Positions 1-6,021 of a stretch of 10,359 bases of DNA are shown here, piece by piece. How positions within the stretch are numbered: the first letter of the stretch is position 1; each line of letters starts with the position of its first letter. This stretch comes from an uncultured Collinsella sp. (GTDB lineage: Bacteria > Actinomycetota > Coriobacteriia > Coriobacteriales > Coriobacteriaceae): NCBI GenBank assembly GCA_900761995.1, contig CAAFEY010000159.1, forward strand, positions 1 to 10,359, in the 5' to 3' direction. The notes under the pieces are model-generated. The model had not been told where the DNA came from and did no database searches. It saw only the letters and a list, made by a program, of their open reading frames with translations. Position numbers and translations under genes: made by a program.

Positions 1-645
1 GTGTTCCCCGTGCGCGAGGCTGGTATTCCGCTGGTCATCAAGAACACCAATGCGCCGCAGGACCCCGGCACCATCATTAGCGAGACGGCTGATGAGGGCG
101 AGGCAGAGCCCATCATTACCGGCGTGACCGGCAAGCGCGGTTTTGTCGCCATCAACGTCGCCCGTGACCGCACCAAGCCTCGTGTCGGCTTTATGCGCCG
201 CGCACTTTCGGTCTTCGAGCGCTATGACGTTTCCGTCGAGCACATGCCCACCGGTGTCGACCGCTTTGGCGCCGTGGTGCAGGAGAAGGATGTGCACGAT
301 TCGCTGTACTCGCTTGTGGGCGACATTCAACAGGAGGTAGAGCCGCTCGAGATCGAGGTTGTCGAGGGCCTGGCGCTCATCGCTACCGTCGGCCGTAACC
401 TGCGCGGCCGTGCCGGCATCTCTGGCCACCTGTTTGGCATGCTTGGCCAGGCGGGCGTGAGCGTGCGCATGATTTCGCAGAGCTGCGACGAGATCAACAT
501 CATTATCGGCGTCGAGGAGAAGGACTTCGACCTGGCGATTCAGACCATTTACCGTGCCTTCTCCGATGAGAACGGCATTGTGAAGGTCTCCGACCTGGAG
601 GCCTCCGCGCCGGTCGATCCCGCCCTGGCCGCGCTCCGCAAGTAG
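1..645 (+). CDS. lysC: Aspartate kinase, C-terminal regulatory part (5' truncated by window edge)
   Basis: This is the C-terminal 214 residues of aspartate kinase, which phosphorylates L-aspartate in the first step of Lys/Thr/Met (and diaminopimelate) synthesis. The catalytic domain lies upstream of the window; the GTG at base 1 is an internal valine codon rather than a proven start. Residues 1-25 hold the end of the kinase domain, with the family-typical stretch IPLVIKNTNAPQDPGTII. Two ACT-type regulatory segments follow. The first is at about 48-115 (FVAINVARD). The second is at about 122-195 (GLALIATVGRNLRGRAGISG, then VSVRMISQSCDEINI). Tandem ACT domains are the known sites of allosteric amino-acid inhibition and dimer contact in this family. 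The next enzyme of the pathway, asd, follows on the same strand, but a strong terminator stands between them. The effector (Lys, Thr or both) cannot be read from the sequence. Confidence 0.95.
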   Translation: MFPVREAGIPLVIKNTNAPQDPGTIISETADEGEAEPIITGVTGKRGFVAINVARDRTKPRVGFMRRALSVFERYDVSVEHMPTGVDRFGAVVQEKDVHDSLYSLVGDIQQEVEPLEIEVVEGLALIATVGRNLRGRAGISGHLFGMLGQAGVSVRMISQSCDEINIIIGVEEKDFDLAIQTIYRAFSDENGIVKVSDLEASAPVDPALAALRK

Positions 646-657
646 CTGCTATCTCGC

Positions 658-687
658 TAGATTTTTGGGTCATGTCTCAAAAATCTA
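658..687 (+). other. AT-rich hairpin downstream of lysC
   Basis: A perfect 10-bp stem, TAGATTTTTG (658-667) with CAAAAATCTA (678-687), starts 12 nt after the lysC stop codon. The 10-nt loop can close further with a G-C pair. No U-tract follows. It may protect the 3' end of the lysC transcript or act with the stronger hairpin at 719-745. The function is inferred. Confidence 0.5.
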
Positions 688-697
688 CGGCGGGGCG

Positions 698-718
698 TTT
701 CGTTTCGGTTTCGTTTCG
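698..718 (+). repeat. Short TTTCG tandem repeat
   Basis: Four TTTCG units (698-702, 703-707, 709-713, 714-718) lie in near-tandem, with one extra G after the second. A fifth TTTCG forms most of the loop of the adjacent terminator (729-733). This is a minor microsatellite-like tract with no known role. Confidence 0.5.
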
Positions 719-749
719 ACGGGGCGGGTTTCGTGCCCGCCCCGTTCTT
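719..749 (+). terminator. Rho-independent terminator after lysC
   Basis: A perfect 10-bp GC-rich stem, ACGGGGCGGG (719-728) with CCCGCCCCGT (736-745), has a 7-nt loop and is followed by a short U-containing tail (TCTT). It lies 74 nt after the lysC stop and 70 nt before the asd start. It should end most lysC transcription and implies a separate asd promoter in about 746-800. The only hint of that promoter is AT-rich sequence (TATACACT at 751-758 and AATAAT at 765-770), with no convincing -35 partner. Confidence 0.85.
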
Positions 750-819
750 GTATACACTGGCAACAATAATCGGCCTGCTCGGCGTGCGGGCAAAAGCCAC
801 AACCTTTAAAGGGGGAAGC

Positions 820-1845
820 ATGAAACAGTACACGGTTGCTATTTTGGGCGCGACGGGAGCCGTGGGCACCCAGATGCTCGAGTGCCTTAACGAGCAGGAG
901 TTCCCGGTTGGCAAGCTCAAGCTGCTGGCGAGTGCACGCTCCGCGGGCAAGACCGTTGAGTTCCGCGGCGAGCAGATCGTAATCGAGGAGGCTTGCCCCG
1001 AGGCCTTTGAGGGCTGTGATATTGTGCTCGGAGCCGCTGGCGACGATATCGCGAAGGAGCTACTGCCCGAGGCCGTCAAGCGCGGCGCTGTCGTGGTCGA
1101 CAACAGCCATGCCTTCCGCATGGATCCCGAGGTGCCGCTGGTCGTGCCCGAGATCAATGCCGACGATATCAAGTGGCATCACGGCCTTATCGCCAATCCC
1201 AACTGCGCGACCATCATCGGCCTGGTTCCTACGTGGCCGCTGCACCAGCTTGCTGGCGTGAAGCGCATGATCGTCTCGACGTATCAGGCGGCTTCGGGCG
1301 CTGGCGCTCCCGGTATGGCCGAGCTCGAGGCTCAGCTGGCCGCCCTGGGCCGCGGCGAGGAGATTCCCGAGCCGCGTGCATTTGCCGCCCAGCTGGCGAG
1401 CAACCTGATTCCGCAGATTGGTGGCGTCAAGGAGGAAGGCTTTACCTCCGAGGAGATGAAGCTGCAAAACGAGGGCCGTAAGATCATGCACCTGCCCGAG
1501 TTGCGCGTGAACTGCACCTGCGTGCGCGTGCCCGTGCTGCGTTCGCACTCCGAGAGCATTACGCTCGAGTTTGAGCGCGATATTACGGTCGAGGAGGCCC
1601 GTGCTGCGCTGGCTGCCGCTCCCGGCGTCAAGCTGGTTGACGATATGGCTGCCGAGGATGCACACGACCGTTTCCCCATGCCGATGGATACGTCCGACCA
1701 GGACCTGATTTGGGTCGGCCGCGTGCGTCGCGACATCTCGAACCCCGAGGCCGCGCGCGGTATCACCTTCTGGTGCTGCGGCGACCAAATCCGTAAGGGC
1801 GCGGCAACCAACGCCATCCAGATCGCCAAGCTGCTCTGCGAGTAG
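820..1845 (+). CDS. asd: Aspartate-semialdehyde dehydrogenase
   Basis: This 341-aa enzyme reduces aspartyl-4-phosphate to aspartate-4-semialdehyde with NADPH. It is a cytosolic step shared by lysine, diaminopimelate, threonine and methionine synthesis. The N-terminal Rossmann motif is GATGAVGTQM (about residues 9-18). The catalytic cysteine is C129 in NPNCATI, and the general-base histidine is H243 in RSHSES. YQAASGAG (about 155-162) is also typical. The length matches the family. ATG at 820 is preferred because GGGGGAAG (811-818) forms a Shine-Dalgarno site. A longer reading frame from 733 would start inside the lysC terminator loop and add 29 residues that do not resemble the family. The 130-nt palindrome at 1860 lies just downstream and may end the transcript. 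Confidence 0.97.
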   Translation: MKQYTVAILGATGAVGTQMLECLNEQEFPVGKLKLLASARSAGKTVEFRGEQIVIEEACPEAFEGCDIVLGAAGDDIAKELLPEAVKRGAVVVDNSHAFRMDPEVPLVVPEINADDIKWHHGLIANPNCATIIGLVPTWPLHQLAGVKRMIVSTYQAASGAGAPGMAELEAQLAALGRGEEIPEPRAFAAQLASNLIPQIGGVKEEGFTSEEMKLQNEGRKIMHLPELRVNCTCVRVPVLRSHSESITLEFERDITVEEARAALAAAPGVKLVDDMAAEDAHDRFPMPMDTSDQDLIWVGRVRRDISNPEAARGITFWCCGDQIRKGAATNAIQIAKLLCE

Positions 1846-1859
1846 CGGTTGACCTGTCC

Positions 1860-1989
1860 GGCGGGGGCCGGGCTTGGTTTTCAGAACGTCCTCGACCATG
1901 TGTGGCGCCTTGTCCTGCTCCTTCGGAGCCGCGGACAAAGCGCCACACTGGTCTGCGGAGTGTTCTGAAAACCAAGCCCGGCCCCCGCC
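1860..1989. repeat. 130-nt near-palindromic element with perfect 28-bp arms
   Basis: The outer arms 1860-1887 and 1962-1989 are exact reverse complements over 28 bases. Nested inside are GACCA/TGGTC (1894-1898 with 1949-1953), a 9-bp stem GTGTGGCGC (1900-1908) with GCGCCACAC (1940-1948), TTGTCC/GGACAA, and an apical GCTCC-TTC-GGAGC hairpin (1917-1929). The whole element can fold into one long rod or cruciform. It starts 14 nt after the asd stop. It could work as a bidirectional transcript end, or be a dispersed non-autonomous repeat. No coding role is credible: frames crossing it give low-complexity peptides. Confidence 0.85.
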
Positions 1990-2197
1990 TGCGGTGACGT
2001 TGCTGCGAGCTGCCCGCGATGGGGCCGTTGTTGGTTGGGGCCGCTGGGCTGATGTGGGGGCACGTGGTTGTTGCGGGCCCTGGTCCCGGCGGCGGCCTCG
2101 GCGCTTTGCGCCTGCTGCCTTGGGCGACTTTGGGGTCGATTGGGGTTGTCTGCACAATTCGCGGTATTATGTTGCGGAGTTTTGAAAGGAGCCGCTG
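1990..2197 (+). promoter_or_regulatory. G-rich spacer upstream of the alkyltransferase gene
   Basis: These 208 bases hold no convincing gene. The plus strand is rich in G runs, and a small hairpin GGCGC-TTT-GCGCC sits at 2100-2112. A weak -10-like TATTAT lies at 2165-2170, with TTGTCT further upstream at suboptimal spacing. A clear Shine-Dalgarno, GAAAGGAG at 2184-2191, serves the GTG start at 2198. The promoter assignment is tentative; the ribosome binding site is solid. Confidence 0.4.
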
Positions 2198-2776
2198 GTG
2201 GTCACGACGACATTTGCCTCGCCTTTGGGCGAAATCTTGCTTGCCGCTGATGGCCGCGGTCTGACGGGGCTTTGGTTTGAGGGGCAGGAGCACTTTGGTT
2301 CCACGCTTCTCCGGGAAGACTCCGAACATGTTGAAGGCGCCGACGCGGTTTCCGGTACCGGTGGCATGTCGTTAGCGAATCCGGCCCATGGCGCGACTTC
2401 TTCGGTGCTTGAGCGTTCATGGGCTTGGCTGAATGCTTATTTTGCAGGGCAGGAGCCTCGGTATACGCCGCCGTTGCATTTGATTGGCACGGCGTTTCAG
2501 CGTGAAGTCTGGTACGAGCTGCTTTCTATTCCGCGTGGCGAGGTCGCTACGTATGGCGAGATCGCCCAGCGTGTTGCGGCTCGACATCATGTGCCGGGAA
2601 ACGAGGCACCCGTTGTATCTCCTCGCGCGGTGGGGGCTGCGGTTGCGCGTAACCCCATTTCGATTATCGTGCCATGCCATCGCGTAGTTGCCGCCGATGG
2701 TTCGCTCAACGGATATGCCGGCGGGCTCGATCGCAAAGAGTGGCTGCTTCGGCTTGAGGGCGCGTACGAGGAGTAA
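2198..2776 (+). CDS. ogt: Methylated-DNA--[protein]-cysteine S-methyltransferase (Ogt/MGMT type)
   Basis: This 192-aa suicide DNA-repair protein moves alkyl groups from O6-alkylguanine (and O4-alkylthymine) onto its own cysteine. The active-site motif PCHRV is at 159-163, with acceptor C160. The known Asn-Cys-His-Glu network can be placed at N152 (ARNP), C160, H161 and E187 (LLRLE). The TYGEIA segment (118-123) and SPRAVGAA (141-148, with the Arg that fills the DNA gap) form the helix-turn-helix part. Residues 1-95 are the variable N-terminal domain. It is somewhat longer than the usual 160-175 aa, owing to a loop at about 40-68 and a small insertion at about 131-140 before SPRAVG. The GTG start is chosen because GAAAGGAG lies 6 nt upstream. 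The gene appears to be monocistronic. Whether it belongs to the Ogt or AdaB subgroup is not resolved. Confidence 0.95.
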   Translation: MVTTTFASPLGEILLAADGRGLTGLWFEGQEHFGSTLLREDSEHVEGADAVSGTGGMSLANPAHGATSSVLERSWAWLNAYFAGQEPRYTPPLHLIGTAFQREVWYELLSIPRGEVATYGEIAQRVAARHHVPGNEAPVVSPRAVGAAVARNPISIIVPCHRVVAADGSLNGYAGGLDRKEWLLRLEGAYEE

Positions 2777-2799
2777 CGCTCGAGCACTTTGCATAACTA

Positions 2800-2838
2800 G
2801 GGCGCCGTGAAAGGACGAGTCACTGTCCCTTCGCGCCC
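2800..2838. terminator. Imperfect hairpin downstream of ogt
   Basis: GGGCGCCGTGAAAGGAC (2800-2816) pairs imperfectly, with a bulge, with GTCCCTTCGCGCCC (2825-2838), starting 23 nt after the ogt stop. No U-tract follows, so a terminator role is only probable. Its minus-strand sequence contains AAGGGACAGTGACTC, which shares the AGGGACA core with the 50-bp repeats elsewhere in the window. Confidence 0.45.
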
Positions 2839-2890
2839 GGCATGCGTCAAAGCGCTCGACACGTGCGCCTTAAGTTTGGCTAAGCCACAT

Positions 2891-2914
2891 CCTGCGTATT
2901 TAAAAACGCGCAGG
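2891..2914. other. Inverted repeat with AT-rich centre upstream of the response regulator
   Basis: CCTGCG (2891-2896) and CGCAGG (2909-2914) flank the AT-rich centre TATTTAAAAACG. The inner bases also pair in part (GCGT with ACGC). It may be an operator or a weak terminator upstream of the response regulator promoter. A short palindrome, TGGCTAAGCCA, lies nearby at 2877-2887. Confidence 0.4.
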
Positions 2915-2921
2915 CTGAGCA

Positions 2922-2960
2922 GCTAAGGCTGCGCTAAGGCAGCTGGCGGTGCGCTATCAT
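2922..2960 (+). promoter_or_regulatory. Putative autoregulated promoter with 11-bp direct repeat
   Basis: GCTAAGGCTGC (2922-2932) is repeated at once as GCTAAGGCAGC (2933-2943), a direct repeat with an 11-bp period. A -10-like TATCAT follows at 2955-2960, 11 bp after the second repeat, and no good -35 box is visible. OmpR/PhoB-family regulators are known to bind direct repeats with about one helical turn of spacing, often in place of the -35 element. The site lies 45-83 bp before the response regulator start, so autoregulation is a reasonable inference. Confidence 0.5.
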
Positions 2961-3004
2961 CGGCAGTATCGAAACCTGTATAGCCGTGCGCCAAAGGAAC
3001 AACT

Positions 3005-3688
3005 ATGAAGCTGATGCTTGCCGAGGACGAACCTGGCCTCTCCCGCGCCCTCACCGCGATTCTTCAACATAGCGACTACGAGGTCGACACCGCCCTCGAC
3101 GGTCTGACGGCGCTCGAATATCTGCTTGCCAACGACTATGACGCCGCAATTTTGGACATCATGATGTCCAGGATGGACGGCATCGAGGTGCTCAAGCGTA
3201 CACGCGCCGCCGGTAAGCGACTGCCCATCATTATGCTTACGGCCAAAAGCGAGGTGTCCGATAAGGTCGAGGGTCTGGATGCTGGTGCCAACGATTACCT
3301 GACCAAGCCGTTTGCCGCCAAGGAGCTGCTTGCGCGTATTCGTGCCGTGACGCGTGCCGCGACGGCAATTGACGCCGCGACGTTCAGCGTGGGCAACGTG
3401 CGTCTCGACACGGCATCGTGTACACTCGTTGGCCCTTTGGGCGAGGAGCACCTGGCCAATCGTGAGTTTCAGCTTATGGAGCTCTTTATGCGCAACGCCG
3501 GCACGCGCATGCCCACCGAACGTCTGATGCTCGAGGTTTGGGGTGATGACGCGCCCGAAGGTGCCAACGTGGTGTGGGTCTACATCTCATACCTGCGTAA
3601 AAAGCTGACGGCGCTTGGTGCCGACGTGGCCATTCGCGCATCGCGCAACCAGGGCTATTCGCTCGAGGTTGTCGAGGAAGGCGAATAA
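3005..3688 (+). CDS. OmpR/PhoB-family DNA-binding response regulator
   Basis: This 227-aa cytoplasmic transcription factor is phosphorylated by its partner kinase. The receiver domain (about 1-115) has the acidic pocket E7-D8, phospho-acceptor D51 (AILDIMMS), switch T79 (IIMLTA) and K101 (YLTKPF). The C-terminal winged-helix domain (about 130-225) has the typical LANREFQLMELF, LMLEVWG, VWVYISYLRKKL and IRASRNQGYSLE segments. ATG is preceded by AAAGGA (2993-2998). The stop codon is 2 nt before the GTG of the sensor kinase, so the two form one operon. A direct repeat upstream suggests self-regulation. Target genes are unknown; the ABC exporter at 6269 is the nearest plausible candidate on the same strand. 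Confidence 0.95.
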   Translation: MKLMLAEDEPGLSRALTAILQHSDYEVDTALDGLTALEYLLANDYDAAILDIMMSRMDGIEVLKRTRAAGKRLPIIMLTAKSEVSDKVEGLDAGANDYLTKPFAAKELLARIRAVTRAATAIDAATFSVGNVRLDTASCTLVGPLGEEHLANREFQLMELFMRNAGTRMPTERLMLEVWGDDAPEGANVVWVYISYLRKKLTALGADVAIRASRNQGYSLEVVEEGE

Positions 3689-3690
3689 GC

Positions 3691-5070
3691 GTGAGCGTGA
3701 GCGTGTGGTGGAAGCGCGCGACGGCAAAGTTCGGCATGGGCGCGGACTCGGGCAATCCGGGGCGCGCCGATGCTGCCAGTGCAATGGGCCGCCGCCTGCG
3801 TCGCAAGTTCATCTTGGTTGCCATGGGTGCCGTGACCGTCGTGTTTACGCTCATTATTGTCGGCATCAACGTCGTCAACTACTCGCATATCTGCAAGATG
3901 GCCGATGCTCGCCTGGACTATATCTTGGCAGGCAAGGATGGCATTGATTGGGAGGACGAGCCTAAGACCGATCCCGGTCAGGATGCGGTTGCCGGCAAGG
4001 TTGCTACCGGTAACCGGGCGGCCATTCGCGATGGGCATTTTGAAGGCATGACGGCGGAGTCTCCCTTCGACACGCGCTACTTTACGGTGTCGATTGCCGG
4101 CGGGCAGGTGACCGATGTCAACACGGCCCGCATTGCCGCGGTGGGTGCCAAGCGTGCCGCCCGCATCGCTGCAGGACTATATTCCAAGGGCTGGACCTCG
4201 GGCTTTTCTGGTAACTACCGCTATACGGTTACGGTTCAGGGTAACGAGACAACCTATGTGTTCGTGGACTGCTCGCGCGAGCTTGCAAGCTTTCATTCGT
4301 TTTTGAGCGCGAGCGTGGCAATCAGTTGCATTGGCTGGCTGGCGGTGCTGGCAATTGTGGCGGGTGCTTCGGGTGCGGTGATTCGACCGATGGTCGAGAG
4401 CTACAGCAAGCAAAAGCGCTTTATTACCGATGCAAGCCACGAGATTAAGACGCCGCTGGCCGTGATCGACGCCGCTAACGAGGTACAAGAGGTCGAGAGC
4501 GGCGAGAGCGAGTGGACGCAGAGCATTCACGAGCAGGTCGCGCGGCTGACGGCGCTGACGGAGCGTCTGGTGTTCCTGGCGCGTATGGACGAGGGCTCGG
4601 CGGGCTTTGCCATGACATCGATCGATCTTTCGGAGGCCGTGGACAAGGCTGCGGCGCCGTTTGAATCGGTGGCGGTTTCGCGCGGTAAGCGGCTGTCGAC
4701 GTCGATCGCGAGCGGTGTGCGGGCCCATGCCGATGCCGCGGCAGTGGCGCAGGTTGTTGAGCTGCTGCTGGACAACGCCACACGCTACGCAAGCGAGGAC
4801 AGCGTGATCGAGCTAAGCCTGCGTGCCGTTTCGCGCGGTGCGGGCAAAGGCTCGGCCGAGCTTGTTGTATCGAATGCTGTTGATGAGCTGCCCGAGGGTG
4901 ACCTGGACCGGCTGTTCGACCGCTTCTACCGCGCAGATGTCTCGCGTAACTCCAAGACGGGCGGCTCGGGCGTGGGCCTATCCGTGGTGCGAGCTATCGC
5001 CGAGGCCCATGGCGGGAGCGCTTCTGTCTGCGGCCGCGGCAACCAGATCACCTTCACCGTCCGCTTCTAA
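3691..5070 (+). CDS. Membrane sensor histidine kinase
   Basis: This 459-aa partner of the upstream regulator autophosphorylates on a histidine and passes the phosphate to it. A basic cytoplasmic N-terminus (1-39) precedes TM1 at about 40-63. An extracellular sensor region of roughly 140 residues follows (64-203), then TM2 at about 204-231. The HisKA H-box is KRFITDASHEIKTPLAV, with phospho-acceptor H250. The ATPase domain shows the N-box ELLLDNATRYA (D361, N362), an F-box-like LFDRFYRAD, and the G2 box GGSGVGLSVV (about 424-433). Only about 15 residues separate TM2 from the H-box, so there is no normal HAMP domain. The GTG start is supported by GAGGAAGG (3674-3681), 9 nt upstream inside the regulator gene, which indicates translational coupling; in-frame GTGs at 3697 and 3703 are alternatives. 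The sensor region matches no family I recognise, so the signal is unknown. The gene ends directly at a 50-bp repeat. Confidence 0.95.
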   Translation: MSVSVWWKRATAKFGMGADSGNPGRADAASAMGRRLRRKFILVAMGAVTVVFTLIIVGINVVNYSHICKMADARLDYILAGKDGIDWEDEPKTDPGQDAVAGKVATGNRAAIRDGHFEGMTAESPFDTRYFTVSIAGGQVTDVNTARIAAVGAKRAARIAAGLYSKGWTSGFSGNYRYTVTVQGNETTYVFVDCSRELASFHSFLSASVAISCIGWLAVLAIVAGASGAVIRPMVESYSKQKRFITDASHEIKTPLAVIDAANEVQEVESGESEWTQSIHEQVARLTALTERLVFLARMDEGSAGFAMTSIDLSEAVDKAAAPFESVAVSRGKRLSTSIASGVRAHADAAAVAQVVELLLDNATRYASEDSVIELSLRAVSRGAGKGSAELVVSNAVDELPEGDLDRLFDRFYRADVSRNSKTGGSGVGLSVVRAIAEAHGGSASVCGRGNQITFTVRF

Positions 5071-5072
5071 AA

Positions 5073-5122
5073 CCTGCCAAAAAGGGACAAGTTTATTTTG
5101 GCAGGCTCTATCTGGGGAAACG
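5073..5122 (+). repeat. 50-bp dispersed repeat, copy 1 (hairpin, abuts kinase stop)
   Basis: The repeat begins 2 nt after the sensor kinase stop codon. A perfect 10-bp stem, CCTGCCAAAA (5073-5082) with TTTTGGCAGG (5096-5105), encloses AGGGACAAGTTTA, and a conserved tail CTCTATCTGGGGAAACG follows. Copy 3 at 9742-9791 matches at 44 of 50 positions, and an inverted partial copy lies at 6169-6212. Its place at a gene end suggests transcript termination or 3'-end protection, but there is no U-tract after the stem. The repeat class is not identified. Confidence 0.8.
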
Positions 5123-5143
5123 CCGACGGGGAAGGCTGTGGGC

Positions 5144-5267
5144 GGAGGGTACGTCCCGGCGTGACGCTGCGGAGTGGGACGTACTTTCCTCTTGGGGCGT
5201 CTAGCGGAAACTGTATCCCAGTTTGAGGCTTCAGAACGGGACGCAATTTCCCCTAGGGGATATAAGA
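5144..5267. repeat. Tandem pair of 62-bp hairpin units
   Basis: Unit 1 (5144-5205) and unit 2 (5206-5267) align without gaps at a 62-bp period. Each has a left arm, an 18-nt spacer and a right arm starting GGGACG. Unit 1 pairs GTACGTCCC (5149-5157) with GGGACGTAC (5176-5184). Unit 2 pairs GGAAACTGTATCCC (5206-5219) imperfectly with GGGACGCAATTTCC (5238-5251). The right halves are the most similar (GGGACG..., TTTCC, GGGG). The arms differ between units while pairing is mostly kept, as expected of a structured element. It lies between convergent genes. The function is unknown. Confidence 0.65.
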
Positions 5268-5325
5268 TGCGACGGGCCGCGTCAAGATAATTACCGGACG
5301 GCCTAGGAGGCGGCTGGTTGGCTGG

Positions 5326-5372
5326 CTTAAAACCCAGCGCGTGAAATGACGCTCCACGCTATTCAGCGCGCT
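5326..5372 (-). terminator. Probable terminator of the GyrI-like gene
   Basis: On the minus strand, AGCGCGCTGAA (5372-5362), which overlaps the end of the GyrI-like gene, pairs with TTCACGCGCT (5345-5336) with one bulge. GGGTTTTAAGCC follows downstream. The stem plus a TTTT run within 4 nt resembles a modest intrinsic terminator. The stem takes in the last codons and stop of the gene. Confidence 0.4.
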
Positions 5373-5997
5373 TGATAGGATGACGAACCACAGTCTTAAG
5401 TTTCTCCGGCGCACACTTGCGTGGATCGGAAAGATAGATTTCGTGATGTAAACGGGTGTCTGAGAAGTCGGGGACATAGCCCTGCTCGGTCGCATATTCA
5501 TGCATGGCGTCTACGGTTGCCGGCTCGCTGTCGTAGGGTCCGGTATGCATGCATTGAACGCAGAGACCCTCGTCAACTTTAAGCAGCTCGACGGCAGAAA
5601 AGTCCAGTTTCTTTTTGGCCGTGGCTTCCGCGACCGCCCAGTCAAAGTCATCCTGAGTGACGAAATCGGGCAGGCGGATGCACGAGATAAAGTTGAAATC
5701 GTCCTTGCGTACATAATCGATGTCGCCGCTCGGGGAGTCTTGCCACCAGAAGCCCTCGAGCGGCGGTACCACAAAGTCGAAATAGCCCTCGATACTCCTT
5801 GAGCCTTTCTTTGACATCTTGACGGTATAGGCGATGCCGTAAAGCAGCGGCAGGGCATTTTGATACTCGCCACCTTCGGTATTTGGGTCGCCCTTTCCGC
5901 GAACGGCAACGTAGCTCATAGGCGGGACAGTTATGATACTCGGCTTGCTTGCAGGTCTGTAGAGCTCCTTGCATTCCTTCTTAAAGTCGAACGCCAT
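5359..5997 (-). CDS. GyrI-like small-molecule-binding domain protein
   Basis: This 212-aa cytosolic protein resembles the stand-alone GyrI-like (effector-binding fold) family of the lin2189/SAV2460 type. Family-like features are PPMSYVAVRGKGDPN (25-39), GYFDFVVPPLEGFWW (71-85, with acidic E81 and aromatic F83, W84, W85 of the likely ligand pocket) and LHHEIYLSDPRK (183-194, with conserved E186). There is no helix-turn-helix domain, signal peptide or membrane segment, so it is not itself a MerR or AraC regulator. From memory, some members of this stand-alone family hydrolyse cyclopropane-containing DNA-alkylating toxins, while others only bind drugs. The start is supported by AGAAAGGCGG just upstream. 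A perfect LexA-type palindrome lies 57 bp upstream, so damage-inducible expression is likely. It is convergent with the kinase and divergent from the ABC operon. Family assignment is confident; the substrate is not. Confidence 0.88.
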   Translation of the reverse strand: MAFDFKKECKELYRPASKPSIITVPPMSYVAVRGKGDPNTEGGEYQNALPLLYGIAYTVKMSKKGSRSIEGYFDFVVPPLEGFWWQDSPSGDIDYVRKDDFNFISCIRLPDFVTQDDFDWAVAEATAKKKLDFSAVELLKVDEGLCVQCMHTGPYDSEPATVDAMHEYATEQGYVPDFSDTRLHHEIYLSDPRKCAPEKLKTVVRHPIKRAE

Positions 5998-6021
5998 GTT
6001 GGCCGCCTTTCTGCGTATTGG

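Noticed and set aside
733..819. Upstream extension of asd by 29 codons
   Set aside because: The start would lie in the loop of the lysC terminator. The ATG at 820 has a strong ribosome binding site and gives the normal family N-terminus.
1060..2157. Long minus-strand open frame of 365 codons antisense to asd
   Set aside because: It lies opposite a certain asd gene, has no recognisable domain, and runs through the 130-nt palindrome. It is a typical shadow in high-GC DNA.
1874..2185. Plus-strand 103-codon frame downstream of asd
   Set aside because: Its first part is the translated palindrome and the rest is low-complexity Gly/Ala/Arg sequence. It has no good ribosome binding site and ends at the ogt Shine-Dalgarno region.
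5071..5267. CRISPR array
   Set aside because: There are only two imperfect 62-bp units with internal hairpins, no short identical repeats with unique spacers, and no cas genes.
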